Notes under the pieces: generated by a model | Databases searched by the model: none | What the model saw: the letters and a program-made list of their open reading frames with translations, nothing else | What the model was told of the DNA's origin: nothing | Shown here: one piece after another, positions 1 through 10,184 of the stretch | Layout: every line of letters begins with the position of its first letter | Position numbering within the stretch: the first letter of the stretch is position 1 | Made by a program: the position numbers and the translations under genes | Origin: Geobacillus sp. 46C-IIa | GTDB taxonomy: Bacteria; Bacillota; Bacilli; Bacillales; Anoxybacillaceae | DNA length: 64,000 nucleotides | Assembly: GCF_014679505.1 (NCBI RefSeq) | Contig: NZ_CP061474.1 | Location: 2,920,001-2,984,000 of the forward strand | Reading direction: 5' to 3'

Positions 1-138
1 CATCGTTATATACCACTGAACGAGCACCCACAGGCTGTCGAGCGAGAGGCGGTGCGTCGCTTGAACGCGCGCTGTCCAAAGCGAGGTGATGCTGCCAAGC
101 AGTATGGCAGTAACCACTCCGAGGAAGGCGTAATCCAT
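1..138 (-). CDS. N-terminal fragment of a membrane protein, runs off the left edge
   Basis: An ATG at 138 follows a GGAGGG ribosome site 8 bases upstream and opens a frame that continues past position 1. The 46 visible residues begin MDYAFLGVVTAILLGS and contain one strongly hydrophobic stretch (residues 4-17), then a polar loop and the start of another hydrophobic run (WVLVQWYI). This fits the first membrane segment of a small membrane protein. A two-segment ion channel is one possibility, but too little is visible to name it. It lies downstream of ldh on the same strand, separated by about 180 bases. Confidence 0.6.
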   Translation of the reverse strand, partial: MDYAFLGVVTAILLGSITSLWTARVQATHRLSLDSLWVLVQWYITM

Positions 139-154
139 CGCGTTCCCTCCATCT

Positions 155-191
155 TTGTCCGTTGTTTATATATACGTGGCCGAACGGACAA
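155..191. repeat. 9-bp inverted repeat between ldh and the left-edge gene
   Basis: TTGTCCGTT (155-163) and AACGGACAA (183-191) form perfect 9-bp arms around an AT-rich centre containing TATATATA. It lies just upstream of the ribosome site of the partial gene at the left edge, so it could be an operator or leader hairpin. There is no T-tract, so it is not an intrinsic terminator. The rest of 192-320 shows nothing I can interpret. Confidence 0.4.
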
Positions 192-320
192 TTATGACGG
201 AGTGAACTGCCGCAATCTCGATAAGGCTTGAAACAGCGGACGCCGTCGGACTGTGCCACCTGCTAGGCTACCCGTGCAGCAGGATGGAGCCCTTCCCCGT
301 TTTTGTGAGAGGTCAGCTCC

Positions 321-1289
<969 letters not shown>

Positions 1290-1295
1290 TCATAT

Positions 1296-1313
1296 TTGTG
1301 AATAGATTCACAA
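1296..1313. promoter_or_regulatory. Rex operator upstream of ldh
   Basis: TTGTGAATAGATTCACAA is a perfect palindrome matching the known Rex consensus TTGTGAA-N4-TTCACAA. It lies between a TAAAAT-like -10 element on the minus strand and the ldh start codon, so bound Rex would block transcription until NADH releases it. Confidence 0.85.
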
Positions 1314-1404
1314 GTTATTTTATCCCATAAAGCAGAGACTATGCATAAACGATTATGGCGGTTGTTTGGCCGTTGTTTGTCATTTTTATGACAGCCTCCG
1401 TTAA

Positions 1405-1438
1405 GCAAAAAAACGGACGGGGCAGTCAACTCCCCGTC
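1405..1438 (-). terminator. Terminator of the ABC-2 exporter operon
   Basis: On the minus strand, GACGGGG pairs with CCCCGTC and is followed by a run of seven T. The stop codon of the permease gene lies in the loop. Confidence 0.8.
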
Positions 1439-2211
1439 CCGCGATACCGCCTCACCCCAGCATTCCAAAGCATGACGGCGATGGCAAAAAACAAGGCGCC
1501 GACTACTGGAGTGAAAAATGCGTAGCCATACCATTCTTCCTTGCGAAGAAAATACGAAGCCGGATAGACGCCAACAAAGGCAAACGGAAGCAGCCACGTT
1601 AAAATATAGCGAATAACTCGGTGATAAATATCAATCGGATAGCGGCCATAGCTGCTGATGTTGTACATCATCGGCATGATCGAGGTGCGGGCATCAGCAA
1701 AAAAACTAATGGTCGCCAGCGAAATGAAAATGCCGGCATAAATGAACGCGCCGCCGATCACCAATAAAACAAAGATAAAGAGATCATACCAATGAAACGT
1801 AAGCGACAGACGGACGCCAGCGTACGCCATAATGATCAACCCCGGTATGGCCCCGAGCAACGATTCGAGCTCCATCCGCTCGAGAATGATCTGAAATAGG
1901 CTGTGCACCGGACGCGTCAACACGCGATCCATTTCCCCCTGCACAATATATCGTTCATTAAAATCCCAAAGGTTAAAAAAGGCGCCAAATACGGCATACG
2001 GAACAAGAAAAAAACCGTAAATAAACAAAATCTCATCGCGCGTCCAACCGTGAAGGAGCGGCGTATGACCAAAAACAACGAGCAAAAACACGAGATTGAC
2101 CGCCTGAGCCATGAAATCGGACAGCCATTCAATGAACAAATCGGCGCGGTATTGCAGTTTTGTTTTCATATATTGGGCCACGTATTGAAAAAAGACCGAT
2201 AGATAAAACAA
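1426..2211 (-). CDS. ABC-2 type exporter permease (DUF990-like)
   Basis: Integral membrane protein of about 261 residues with about six hydrophobic segments, including LVFLLVVFGH and LFIFVLLVIGGAFIYAGIFI. It has the ABC-2 permease style of the family formerly called DUF990. I chose TTG at 2211 because a GGGGGG ribosome site lies 7 bases upstream; an earlier TTG lies before that site. It is the third gene of an ATPase-permease-permease operon and follows the other permease by only a few bases, so the two probably form a heterodimeric export channel. The substrate cannot be read from the sequence. Confidence 0.85.
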   Translation of the reverse strand: MFYLSVFFQYVAQYMKTKLQYRADLFIEWLSDFMAQAVNLVFLLVVFGHTPLLHGWTRDEILFIYGFFLVPYAVFGAFFNLWDFNERYIVQGEMDRVLTRPVHSLFQIILERMELESLLGAIPGLIIMAYAGVRLSLTFHWYDLFIFVLLVIGGAFIYAGIFISLATISFFADARTSIMPMMYNISSYGRYPIDIYHRVIRYILTWLLPFAFVGVYPASYFLRKEEWYGYAFFTPVVGALFFAIAVMLWNAGVRRYRGTGS

Positions 2212-2215
2212 TCGT

Positions 2216-3007
2216 TTACCCCCCTTGCACAACGAGACGTTTTTTCGCCATCCGCCATAACAACCCGATCGGCAAAAGCAACAGCGCGCACCATGCTGCC
2301 TGCATGAGCAGGCCGTCGCGAACGGCGACGCCTTGGAAGCTTTCCGTAATAATCATGCTCGGGATATAGCTGATCGCCTGAAACGGAAAATAGTGCATCA
2401 GTCGTTGCGCCCAATCGGGGTAAAAGGAAATGGGCAAGATGAGCCCGGAAAACAAATCAATGATAAACCGCTTCGCCCTAAGCACCCCTTCGTTGCGGAA
2501 TGTAAAAAACGTCACAACCCCCGCGAGCAAGTTCAGCTCTGAATAAATGATAAAGCTAAGCAAAAGCGATAAACTAAACGACAGCCATGTATGGGCGTTT
2601 TCCGGAAACTGAAGCGGCAAAAAAAGCGATACGACCAAAAGCCCGGGCAATGATAAAAAGAACAGGCGGAACAGCCCTTCGCCGAGCCCCTGAACCGCCT
2701 TCATCCCCAAATAGCTGTACGGGCGGATCAGCTCGGTCGCCACTTTTCCGTTGCGAATTTCCATCGCGATTTCGCGGTCAATGTTGTTAAAATAAAACGC
2801 CCGTGACAGCCAAGAAATGGCCACATACGTCGTCATTTGGCCAAGCGACATCCCTTGCATCGACGGTTTGTCCCCATAAATGGCCGACCAAAGGAAGTAG
2901 TACGCCGCAATGTTAATGGCATAAATGAGAATGCCAGTATAATAGTTTGTCCGGTAGGCGAGCATCATTAAAAAGCGGATGCGGATCATTTCTGCATATT
3001 TATCCAT
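2216..3007 (-). CDS. ABC-2 type exporter permease
   Basis: 263-residue membrane protein with about six predicted segments and the charged cytoplasmic stretch NNIDREIAMEIRNGKVATELIRPYSYL, typical of ABC-2 permeases paired with a NodI/DrrA-type ATPase. It overlaps the end of the ATPase gene by 8 bases, indicating translational coupling, and the next permease begins just after its stop. The substrate is unknown; drugs, peptides or envelope components are possible. Confidence 0.85.
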   Translation of the reverse strand: MDKYAEMIRIRFLMMLAYRTNYYTGILIYAINIAAYYFLWSAIYGDKPSMQGMSLGQMTTYVAISWLSRAFYFNNIDREIAMEIRNGKVATELIRPYSYLGMKAVQGLGEGLFRLFFLSLPGLLVVSLFLPLQFPENAHTWLSFSLSLLLSFIIYSELNLLAGVVTFFTFRNEGVLRAKRFIIDLFSGLILPISFYPDWAQRLMHYFPFQAISYIPSMIITESFQGVAVRDGLLMQAAWCALLLLPIGLLWRMAKKRLVVQGG

Positions 3008-4004
3008 TCACCGCACCTTCCTCATAAATATTGCGGACAATCTCTTCCGTCGACACTTCATGGATCCGGATGTCTTGCAGCGCATAGCGGGCGGCGACGC
3101 GGCTGACGACTTCCGGCACTCCTCCCGATGGAACATGCGCCACCCAGATGTTCGGCTGTTCCCCTTTTTTCCAGACAACGTCCAATCCGGCCGTCAGCTC
3201 TTGCAAGATAGAGGCGTCCTTTCCTTCGGCGAATGTAAAAGAAACCCGTTTTCCTTGCCCCCATTTTTCTTTTAACTGCTCAAGCGAACCGTCGTAAATG
3301 ATTTTTCCTTCATCAAGCATAATCACCCGCTCACACAGCGCCTCGATGTCCGACATGTCATGCGTCGTCAGCAAAATCGTCGTCCCGTACCGTTCGTTCA
3401 ACTGTTTCAAAAACTGACGGATGTTGAGCTTGACAAGCACATCCAAACCGATTGTCGGCTCGTCTAAAAACAGCAGCGGCGGATTGTGAATGAGCGCGGC
3501 AGCGAGCTCACAGCGCATCCGCTGCCCGAGCGATAGCTTGCGCACCGGTTTGTCCAGGAGCGGGCCGATCTCAAGCATCTCAATCACCTCACCCATATGA
3601 CGATCGTATTGCTCATCCGGGACACGGTACACCTTTTTTAACAATCGGAACGACTCTTGAACGGCGATGTCCCACCATAATTGTGAGCGCTGACCGAAAA
3701 CAACGCCGATCGTGCGCACAAATTTCTCCCGCTCTCTATGCGGGTTCATCCCGTTGACAACGATGCGCCCAGATGTCGGAGTTAAAATGCCTGTCAACAT
3801 TTTGATCGTCGTCGACTTGCCGGCACCGTTTTCGCCGATATAGCCGACCATCTCCCCTTGCTTGACGGTAAAAGAAATGCCGTCAACGGCGCGAACTGTC
3901 ATGTAACGGCGCGTCCATAAATCGCGAAACGCCCCGACGAGACCGGAGCGGCTTGTGTGCACTTTAAATTCTTTTCGCAGCTGTTCTACTTCGATGGCGT
4001 TCAT
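3000..4004 (-). CDS. ABC exporter ATP-binding protein
   Basis: Nucleotide-binding subunit powering the two downstream ABC-2 permeases. Walker A is GENGAGKST, the signature is KLSLGQRMRCELAAAL, Walker B is LLFLDEPTIGLD, and the switch histidine is in LLTTHDMSD. About 90 residues follow the ATPase core, as in DrrA-like proteins. The start MNAIEVEQL was chosen because GGAGGG lies just upstream; an upstream ATG would add 11 residues but has no clear ribosome site. Confidence 0.93.
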   Translation of the reverse strand: MNAIEVEQLRKEFKVHTSRSGLVGAFRDLWTRRYMTVRAVDGISFTVKQGEMVGYIGENGAGKSTTIKMLTGILTPTSGRIVVNGMNPHREREKFVRTIGVVFGQRSQLWWDIAVQESFRLLKKVYRVPDEQYDRHMGEVIEMLEIGPLLDKPVRKLSLGQRMRCELAAALIHNPPLLFLDEPTIGLDVLVKLNIRQFLKQLNERYGTTILLTTHDMSDIEALCERVIMLDEGKIIYDGSLEQLKEKWGQGKRVSFTFAEGKDASILQELTAGLDVVWKKGEQPNIWVAHVPSGGVPEVVSRVAARYALQDIRIHEVSTEEIVRNIYEEGAVNG

Positions 4005-4242
4005 TCTCTCCCTCCTGCCTCTCTCTGATGTCGACAAACAAAAGTGGACTTCCCTTTCCTTCTATGTTGCCATTATACCTAAATCGCCGTCATTTTCACC
4101 TGTTTTGTTTCTCGGATGCCGACGAGGATTGTCCCCCGCGATGACAAAACCGCTTCTTCGTTCTAGCGAGCACGATAGCCGTAGCTGACAGCACATTATG
4201 GTAAAATAAAGGAGCAGTCATCGGAAACAGGAGGATCAAACG

Positions 4243-5529
4243 ATGCAGTGGACAAAATCGGAACAATTATATGAAGAAGCGCTTAGGCACATTGTCGGCG
4301 GGGTGAACAGCCCCTCCCGCTCGTATAAAGCAGTCGGTGGCGGCGCCCCAGTCGTCATGGAACGAGCGCAAGGGGCGTATTTCTGGGATGTAGATGGAAA
4401 CCGATACATTGACTACTTGGCCGCCTACGGACCGATCATCGCCGGGCACGCCCATCCGCACATCGCAGAAGCCATCCGCCGCGCCGCCGAGACCGGTGTG
4501 TTGTACGGCACGCCGACGCCGCATGAGATTACATTCGCCAAAATGTTAAAAGAGGCGATTCCGTCGCTTGAGAAAGTGCGGTTTGTCAACTCAGGAACGG
4601 AAGCGGTGATGACGACGATCCGCGTCGCTCGCGCCTACACCGGCCGCAGCAAAATCGTGAAATTCGCCGGCTGCTATCACGGCCACTCTGACCTGGTGCT
4701 TGTCGCCGCCGGATCAGGGCCGTCGACATTAGGGACGCCGGATTCAGCCGGCGTGCCGCAAAGCATTGCCCAAGAAGTGATTACAGTGCCGTACAATGAT
4801 GTGGAATCGTTCCGTGAGGCGATGAACGTTTGGGGCGAGCACGTCGCAGCCGTATTGGTCGAACCGATTGTCGGCAACTTTGGCATCGTCCTGCCGAAAC
4901 CTGGCTTTTTAGAAGCCGTAAACGACATCACGCACCAGGCGGGGGCGCTTGTTATTTATGATGAAGTGATCACCGCTTTCCGCTTTATGTATGGCGGGGC
5001 ACAAAACTTGCTCGGCATTGAACCCGACTTGACGGCCATGGGGAAAATTATCGGCGGCGGCTTGCCGATCGGAGCGTACGGCGGACGCCAACATATTATG
5101 GAACAAGTTGCTCCGCTCGGTCCGGCTTACCAAGCGGGGACAATGGCTGGCAACCCGGCGTCGATGCTCGCTGGCATCGCCTGCCTTGAAGTGTTGAAGC
5201 AAGACGGCGTGTATGATCAACTCGATCGGCTTGGCGCCATGCTTGAGGAAGGCATCATGGCCCATGCCCGCCAATGCGGCCTGCCGGTAACCGTCAATCG
5301 TTTAAAAGGCGCGCTTACCGTCTTCTTTACGGAGGAAAAAGTCGAAAACTATGAACAAGCCCAGCGCAGTGATGGCGAACGGTTTGCGACATTTTTCAAG
5401 CTGATGCTCAAGCAAGGCGTCAATCTCGCACCGTCCAAGTATGAAGCATGGTTCATCACCCTCGCCCATACAGAAGACGACATCGCTTACACGATCGATG
5501 CGGTCGGCCGCGCGTTCCGGCAACTGTAA
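4243..5529 (+). CDS. gsaB: Glutamate-1-semialdehyde 2,1-aminomutase
   Basis: PLP enzyme converting glutamate-1-semialdehyde to 5-aminolevulinate in the C5 route to tetrapyrroles. The 428-residue protein has the class III aminotransferase order: [29 protein letters not shown], the YDEVIT motif, and the PLP lysine in [16 protein letters not shown]. In Bacilli a second copy of hemL named gsaB sits beside ygaE, and ygaE lies 1.6 kb downstream here, so this is probably the gsaB paralogue rather than the hem-operon enzyme. It stands alone between an upstream divergent operon and its own terminator. Confidence 0.94.
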   Translation: MQWTKSEQLYEEALRHIVGGVNSPSRSYKAVGGGAPVVMERAQGAYFWDVDGNRYIDYLAAYGPIIAGHAHPHIAEAIRRAAETGVLYGTPTPHEITFAKMLKEAIPSLEKVRFVNSGTEAVMTTIRVARAYTGRSKIVKFAGCYHGHSDLVLVAAGSGPSTLGTPDSAGVPQSIAQEVITVPYNDVESFREAMNVWGEHVAAVLVEPIVGNFGIVLPKPGFLEAVNDITHQAGALVIYDEVITAFRFMYGGAQNLLGIEPDLTAMGKIIGGGLPIGAYGGRQHIMEQVAPLGPAYQAGTMAGNPASMLAGIACLEVLKQDGVYDQLDRLGAMLEEGIMAHARQCGLPVTVNRLKGALTVFFTEEKVENYEQAQRSDGERFATFFKLMLKQGVNLAPSKYEAWFITLAHTEDDIAYTIDAVGRAFRQL

Positions 5530-5700
5530 TCGGCAAGGCATGCCGTTCTCGCCTCCGGCAGGCTGACGAAAAATCGATGTTTCCCGCCAGCAGCAATTTC
5601 GCAAAGATTCAAAAACCAATTTTTTATTATGGGAGCCTGTTTGTGCCGAATTGGTTGCTTAAATCCTCAGCTCTTCAGATCGACATGCCGTCATCATTCC

Positions 5701-5730
5701 AGCGCCCGCTGCCAAGCGGGCGCTGTTTGT
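5701..5730 (+). terminator. Terminator of gsaB
   Basis: AGCGCCCGCT and AGCGGGCGCT form a perfect 10-bp stem with a GCCA loop, followed by TGTTTGTTT. Confidence 0.85.
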
Positions 5731-5890
5731 TTATACGAACGCCGATGTTGACAATTTTGTGAACAGCGCCGCAACAAAGTAAGGGACGATTGATTTCCTG
5801 CGGCTCGCATGGTATGATAAACAACAAATTCTGAAAATTAAGACTGTCATTTTTCATCCAGCAAGCCATTGGAGGAGGTGACCGGCGCCA

Positions 5891-5920
5891 ATGGGGGAAC
5901 ATCCACCCGAGCGCGCCTAG
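5891..5920 (+). other. Possible 9-codon leader peptide
   Basis: ATG at 5891 is followed by eight codons (MGEHPPERA) and TAG. The strong ribosome site at 5871-5881 is spaced 9 bases from this ATG, whereas the downstream long frame has no ribosome site of its own. Translational coupling through the leader would explain both facts. Confidence 0.35.
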
Positions 5921-5925
5921 TATAC

Positions 5926-6981
5926 ATGGAACAACATACATATCGTTCGCCAAATGAAGAGGAACAACGGGGCGCCTTTTTGCTGGCGGCAGTGGAAAAG
6001 CGGAACATCCCAACTAACGAGCATGTCCGCACCGTCCTTGAGGCGCTTGCCCAATGGGGTCATTTGGAACAAGACAGCGCCACCATCCAACTTGACATCC
6101 CGCGCAAGCTATGGATGGAAAAACTGGCCAACGCCGGACAAAACCCGGAAATTGCGACAAACGACCATTTCACCGTCGGTCATGTGCACATTCCCCGTTC
6201 CGCTGACGCCGGGCCGATTCGGACGCATCTTCGCCAGCTTTGCAAACAGTTTGGCTTCGTCCTTCTGTTCGAATCCATTCGGCCATCCGCGGATGAAAAC
6301 ACGTTGTTTTGGCAAATCGCCATGTTGCCGAGCGATGTGTTTTCCTTACCCGACCGTTTGTTCCGTCTCATGACAACAATGGAGCGCGACTCGAACGTCC
6401 GCGTCGCTTCGCTTAGCCATATCCATGCTGTCTACAAAGCCGACACATTGGCCCACCTGTTGCGCGAGCCGGATGTATCCCATCCATTTCTCACCTCAGC
6501 CGCCGCGTTCGCCTATGTCGGGCAAGCAGGCGCCCCCCTTTGCTACAAGCGTCTCGGTTCGGCCGGCATGCTTGTTCACAGGGTTGAAACGTCTGTTTCA
6601 GAGGTCGAGACGCTTATTTACACTTACGGTTACAGCCTGCTCGAAGCAGCGGGGCTCGCTTTCATGCCGGATGCGGCCAAACAAAACGGCCTGCCGCCGC
6701 TGAAACAAACACACGCGCTATTTGCCGCCGGCTCGGAACAGGAAGCGATATGGATTGCCGGCACAGCGGAGACGCTTTGGAAAACGGACGCTTCTTCCCG
6801 TGTGTTCATCGCCTCCAAGCCGTATGGCGACACCGCTGAACCGCTCACTCCGGGGCAGCCGCTGGCGCTCATCCGCTCTGCCGCTGGGCAAATCCAATGG
6901 CTTGATGGCGCCCGTTTCCGCCAGGAAGTGAATGCTCGCCTCTCCAATCGGCACACTGCCGATATTCCGATCGCCTTCTGA
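5926..6981 (+). CDS. Uncharacterised protein, possibly DUF3900-like
   Basis: About 351 residues from the first in-frame ATG (5926). No membrane segment, signal peptide or catalytic motif is evident. Low-complexity repeats are absent and the composition looks like a soluble cytoplasmic protein. The size and its presence in a bacillus suggest the DUF3900 family, but that is a weak recollection. The start is uncertain: a strong GGAGGAGGTGA site lies at 5871-5881, too far upstream for this ATG. That site is correctly placed for a 9-codon frame (ATG 5891, TAG 5918) that stops 5 bases before it. A hairpin terminator follows the gene. Confidence 0.7.
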   Translation: MEQHTYRSPNEEEQRGAFLLAAVEKRNIPTNEHVRTVLEALAQWGHLEQDSATIQLDIPRKLWMEKLANAGQNPEIATNDHFTVGHVHIPRSADAGPIRTHLRQLCKQFGFVLLFESIRPSADENTLFWQIAMLPSDVFSLPDRLFRLMTTMERDSNVRVASLSHIHAVYKADTLAHLLREPDVSHPFLTSAAAFAYVGQAGAPLCYKRLGSAGMLVHRVETSVSEVETLIYTYGYSLLEAAGLAFMPDAAKQNGLPPLKQTHALFAAGSEQEAIWIAGTAETLWKTDASSRVFIASKPYGDTAEPLTPGQPLALIRSAAGQIQWLDGARFRQEVNARLSNRHTADIPIAF

Positions 6982-6988
6982 CTTTTTC

Positions 6989-7020
6989 AACGCTCTGCCA
7001 ATTCCGGCGGAGCGTTATAT
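6989..7020 (+). terminator. Terminator after the uncharacterised gene
   Basis: AACGCTC pairs with GAGCGTT, extended by GCC/GGC, and is followed by TATATTTTCC. The T-tract is weak. Confidence 0.5.
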
Positions 7021-7098
7021 TTTCCCCTTGAACTCATATATAAAACTGTGTATAGTACTGAATGGTTTACCAAAACGAAAAAGGAGAGATTCTCATAG

Positions 7099-8178
7099 AT
7101 GAAGCTCGGTGCCCGCATTTTTAAAACGGGGATCGCCGTGGCGCTCGCCTTGTTTTTAGCGGCGCTGTTTCACTTTCCGTCACCGGTGTTTGCCGGCATT
7201 TCCGCTGTATTTGCCATGCAGCCAACCATTTATCGTTCCTATTTATCGCTAATCGAACAAGTGCAGGCGAACGTAATCGGCGCCTTGTTCGCGATTGCCG
7301 CGGTTCTTATCCTCGGCCGTGACCCGCTGATCGTCGGTTTGACGCTTATGATCGTCATCGCCCTTTGCCTAAAGATGCGTCTTGAATCGTCGACGATTTC
7401 AGTGGCGCTTGTAACCGTCATCGCCATTATGGAATATACAGAACGCCAGTTTATCGAATTTGCGGCCATCCGCTTTTTAACAATCATGCTCGGCATTTTC
7501 GCCGCCTTTCTCGTCAACTTCATTTTCTTGCCGCCAAAATATGAAAAAAAGCTGTATGAAAAAATCAGCGGCGAGACGGAAGCCATTTTAAAATGGATTC
7601 GCCTGCATAAGCAGCAGGCAGCAGACCATCATCATTTAAAAGAGGAGATCGAAACGCTGCACGAGGAAATGACAAAACTCGAGCATCTTTATCTCATGTA
7701 TAAGGAAGAGCGCACGTATTTCCGCCGCCAACGCTTCCAAAAATCGCGCAAGCTCGTCTTATACAGGCAAATGATTGCAGCAGCCGACCGGGCGCTGTCG
7801 GTATTAAAATGGCTTCATCGCCTCGAGAACGAGCTCGGACGTCTGCCCGCTGAGCTCCGCCAAGCCATCTGCTTGCATCTCAGCCACTTGCTTGACTATC
7901 ACGAACAGCTATTGCTGAAGTTTATCCATAAGGCCAAATCGCTCCCTCATAACAAGAGGGCCGAGGAAATGTACCGCCAGCGTGAACGGCTCGCGACGGT
8001 CTTTTACTCCGGGGGACAACCGCCCGCCGAGTACCGGTTGTTCTCCTTGATCGGAGCCGTCATCGATTACGGAGACCGGCTTGAGCATTTGGATAAGTTA
8101 ATTGACAGCTTTCACCATTATCATTACGATGAAGAGCTGACAAAACAGCTCGAAAAGTCAACAGGCGGCCGCGCATAG
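7099..8178 (+). CDS. ygaE: Aromatic acid exporter (ArAE/FUSC) family membrane protein
   Basis: 359 residues. The first 150 contain about five or six hydrophobic segments (for example VALALFLAALFHF, VIGALFAIAAVLIL, FLTIMLGIFAAFLVNFIFL). A charged cytoplasmic domain of about 200 residues follows, probably helical, with a long E/K/H-rich stretch. This layout is that of the ArAE/DUF939 family, to which B. subtilis YgaE belongs; gsaB nearby supports that label. The substrate is unknown. A GGAGAG ribosome site precedes the ATG, and the gene ends at a bidirectional terminator shared with the converging app operon. Confidence 0.85.
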   Translation: MKLGARIFKTGIAVALALFLAALFHFPSPVFAGISAVFAMQPTIYRSYLSLIEQVQANVIGALFAIAAVLILGRDPLIVGLTLMIVIALCLKMRLESSTISVALVTVIAIMEYTERQFIEFAAIRFLTIMLGIFAAFLVNFIFLPPKYEKKLYEKISGETEAILKWIRLHKQQAADHHHLKEEIETLHEEMTKLEHLYLMYKEERTYFRRQRFQKSRKLVLYRQMIAAADRALSVLKWLHRLENELGRLPAELRQAICLHLSHLLDYHEQLLLKFIHKAKSLPHNKRAEEMYRQRERLATVFYSGGQPPAEYRLFSLIGAVIDYGDRLEHLDKLIDSFHHYHYDEELTKQLEKSTGGRA

Positions 8179-8195
8179 CGGACCGCCTGTTTTAG
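8161..8195. terminator. Bidirectional terminator between ygaE and the app operon
   Basis: ACAGGCGG (8161-8168) pairs with CCGCCTGT, followed by TTTT on the plus strand. It overlaps the end of ygaE and separates convergent genes. Confidence 0.7.
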
Positions 8196-9091
8196 CTTTT
8201 CATCCGCGGGTCAAGCGCATCGCGCAGTCCGTCCCCCATTAAGTTAAAACCAAGCACGGTTAACATAATCGCCAACCCTGGAAAAATCATCGTCCACGGT
8301 GCTTGCGTTAAAAAATCTTTCGCATCGGACAACATTTTCCCCCATTCCGGGTTCGGCGGCTGTGCTCCCAACCCCAAAAAGCCAAGCGCCGCCGCTTCGA
8401 TAATGGCGGTAGCGATCGCCAACGTCCCTTGAACAATAATTGGCGCTAGACTATTGGGCAAAATATGGTGAAACAAAATGCGCCAATCGCTCATACCGAT
8501 CGCTTTCGCCGCCATAATGTATTCCTCTTGCTTAATGCTCAACACGCGGGAACGGATTAAGCGGCCGAAGTTCGGCACATTAATCACAGCAATGGCAATA
8601 AGAGCGTTTTGCAAAGACGGGCCGAGCACTGCGACGATGCCGATTGCCAATAAAATGCTTGGAAATGCCAGCATAATATCAAATAACCGCGAAATAATTC
8701 CATCGATCCATCGGCCATAGTAACCAGCGATAATGCCAAGCAATGAGCCGACAACAATCGACCCGAGTACAGAGAAAAACCCGACCCATAACGAAATGCG
8801 CGCTCCATAAATCACACGGGAAAAAATGTCGCGGCCAAAATCATCCGTTCCAAACCAGTGTTCGCCAGAAGGTGGTTGCAGCCGCTCGGCCAATTGCTGT
8901 TCTTTATAGTCATACGGTGCCAGCCAAGGCGCCAAGATGGCGATCACAATAAAAAATAAGACAATCCCTGCCCCAACAAGAGCGATTTTATTTTTTCGAA
9001 ACCGCTGCCAAGCTTCCCCCCATAACGAACCCGTTTTCTCTTCCCCAATCACTGTCGGCGGCGTTGCCGGTGTGCGCGCCAATTCAGCCAT
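8192..9091 (-). CDS. appC: Oligopeptide ABC transporter permease, AppC/OppC type
   Basis: 299-residue inner-membrane permease with an OppC-type N-terminal extension, six hydrophobic segments and the EAA loop near the C-terminus (EAAALGFLGLGAQPPNPEWG). It forms the translocation channel with AppB. It is the last gene of a D-F-A-B-C ordered operon, the order of the B. subtilis app oligopeptide system. A GGAGGAGG site precedes the ATG. Confidence 0.92.
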   Translation of the reverse strand: MAELARTPATPPTVIGEEKTGSLWGEAWQRFRKNKIALVGAGIVLFFIVIAILAPWLAPYDYKEQQLAERLQPPSGEHWFGTDDFGRDIFSRVIYGARISLWVGFFSVLGSIVVGSLLGIIAGYYGRWIDGIISRLFDIMLAFPSILLAIGIVAVLGPSLQNALIAIAVINVPNFGRLIRSRVLSIKQEEYIMAAKAIGMSDWRILFHHILPNSLAPIIVQGTLAIATAIIEAAALGFLGLGAQPPNPEWGKMLSDAKDFLTQAPWTMIFPGLAIMLTVLGFNLMGDGLRDALDPRMKS

Positions 9092-9109
9092 ACGCGCCTC
9101 CTCCTCTCC

Positions 9110-10114
9110 CTAATGGTACTTGATGCGCGGGTCAATTGCCGCGTAAAGTAAGTCGACGATTAAGTTAATGAAAATAAAAATAGCGGCGATAATCAAAATT
9201 CCCGATTGAATTACCGGATAATCTCGATAGCCGATAGCATCGTAAATATACCGACCAATGCCAGGCCAGCTGAAAATCGTTTCCGTCAAAATCGCCCCGC
9301 CAAGCAACAGTCCTGTTTGCAAGCCAATGACGGTCAACACAGGAATAATGGCGTTTTTTAACGAATGTTTGTACACAACCCAAAACATGCTTAACCCTTT
9401 CGCTCTTGCGGTGCGGACATAATCAGATTTCATCACTTCGAGCATGCTGGAGCGTGTCATGCGGGCGATAATCGCCATCGGGATTGTCGCCAAGGCCACA
9501 CTTGGCAACACGAGATGTTGGATGACTTGCCAAAACTGCTCCGTATTTCCACTGAGCAACGTATCGATCAAATAGAGATGGGTGACTGGCTCGATTGGGT
9601 TGCGCACATCCTCCCGTCCTGACGTCGGCAGCCAGTCGAGCTGAATCGAAAACAGCCACTGCTCCATCAATCCAAGCCAAAAAATAGGCATCGAAACGCC
9701 AAGAAGCGCCAGCACCATCGCAATATAATCAAACCATGAGTTTTGAAACCACGCGCTAATAATGCCGGCGTTAACGCCGATAACAACAGCAATAATCATC
9801 GCTACTAGCGACAGCTCGATCGTCGCCGCTAAATACGGCCAAATTTCTTCAGCGATGGGAGCACCGGTGCGAATGGACTCGCCCAGGTCGCCGCGCAGCA
9901 ACCCGCCAATATATTTGATATATTGGACATACCAAGGCTCATCCAGCCCAAGCTTATGCGTCAGGGCAGCCACCGCTTCCTTCGTCGCCTTTTGCCCTAA
10001 AATGACTTGTGCGGGGTTGCCAGGAATCGCTCGGATCATAAAAAAAACGACAAGTGACATACCAAATAACACAGGAATGATCATTAGCACCCTTCTTACT
10101 GTATACGACAGCAC
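9110..10114 (-). CDS. appB: Oligopeptide ABC transporter permease, AppB/OppB type
   Basis: 334-residue permease beginning MLSYTVRRVLMIIPVLFGMSLVVF, the typical OppB/DppB first segment. The proline-rich NPAQVILGQKA region and a C-terminal EAA-type loop (ILTETIFSWPGIG) follow. It partners AppC, which starts 18 bases downstream. Family identity is firm; the preferred peptide length cannot be told from the sequence. Confidence 0.93.
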   Translation of the reverse strand: MLSYTVRRVLMIIPVLFGMSLVVFFMIRAIPGNPAQVILGQKATKEAVAALTHKLGLDEPWYVQYIKYIGGLLRGDLGESIRTGAPIAEEIWPYLAATIELSLVAMIIAVVIGVNAGIISAWFQNSWFDYIAMVLALLGVSMPIFWLGLMEQWLFSIQLDWLPTSGREDVRNPIEPVTHLYLIDTLLSGNTEQFWQVIQHLVLPSVALATIPMAIIARMTRSSMLEVMKSDYVRTARAKGLSMFWVVYKHSLKNAIIPVLTVIGLQTGLLLGGAILTETIFSWPGIGRYIYDAIGYRDYPVIQSGILIIAAIFIFINLIVDLLYAAIDPRIKYH

Positions 10115-10184
10115 CCCAATCTTCCTCCCTTAACATGCGGTAAACAAAGAGGGGAAGACGCATCCCTTCCCCTCTCCCAACCGA

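Noticed and set aside
6-191. 61-residue minus-strand frame at the left edge
   Set aside because: It runs in a different frame from the well-supported partial gene 1-138 on the same strand and has no ribosome site.
139-320. c-di-AMP (ydaO) riboswitch before the possible channel gene at the left edge
   Set aside because: GGGTAGCC and TCCGAC fragments recall the family, but the order and stems could not be aligned convincingly.
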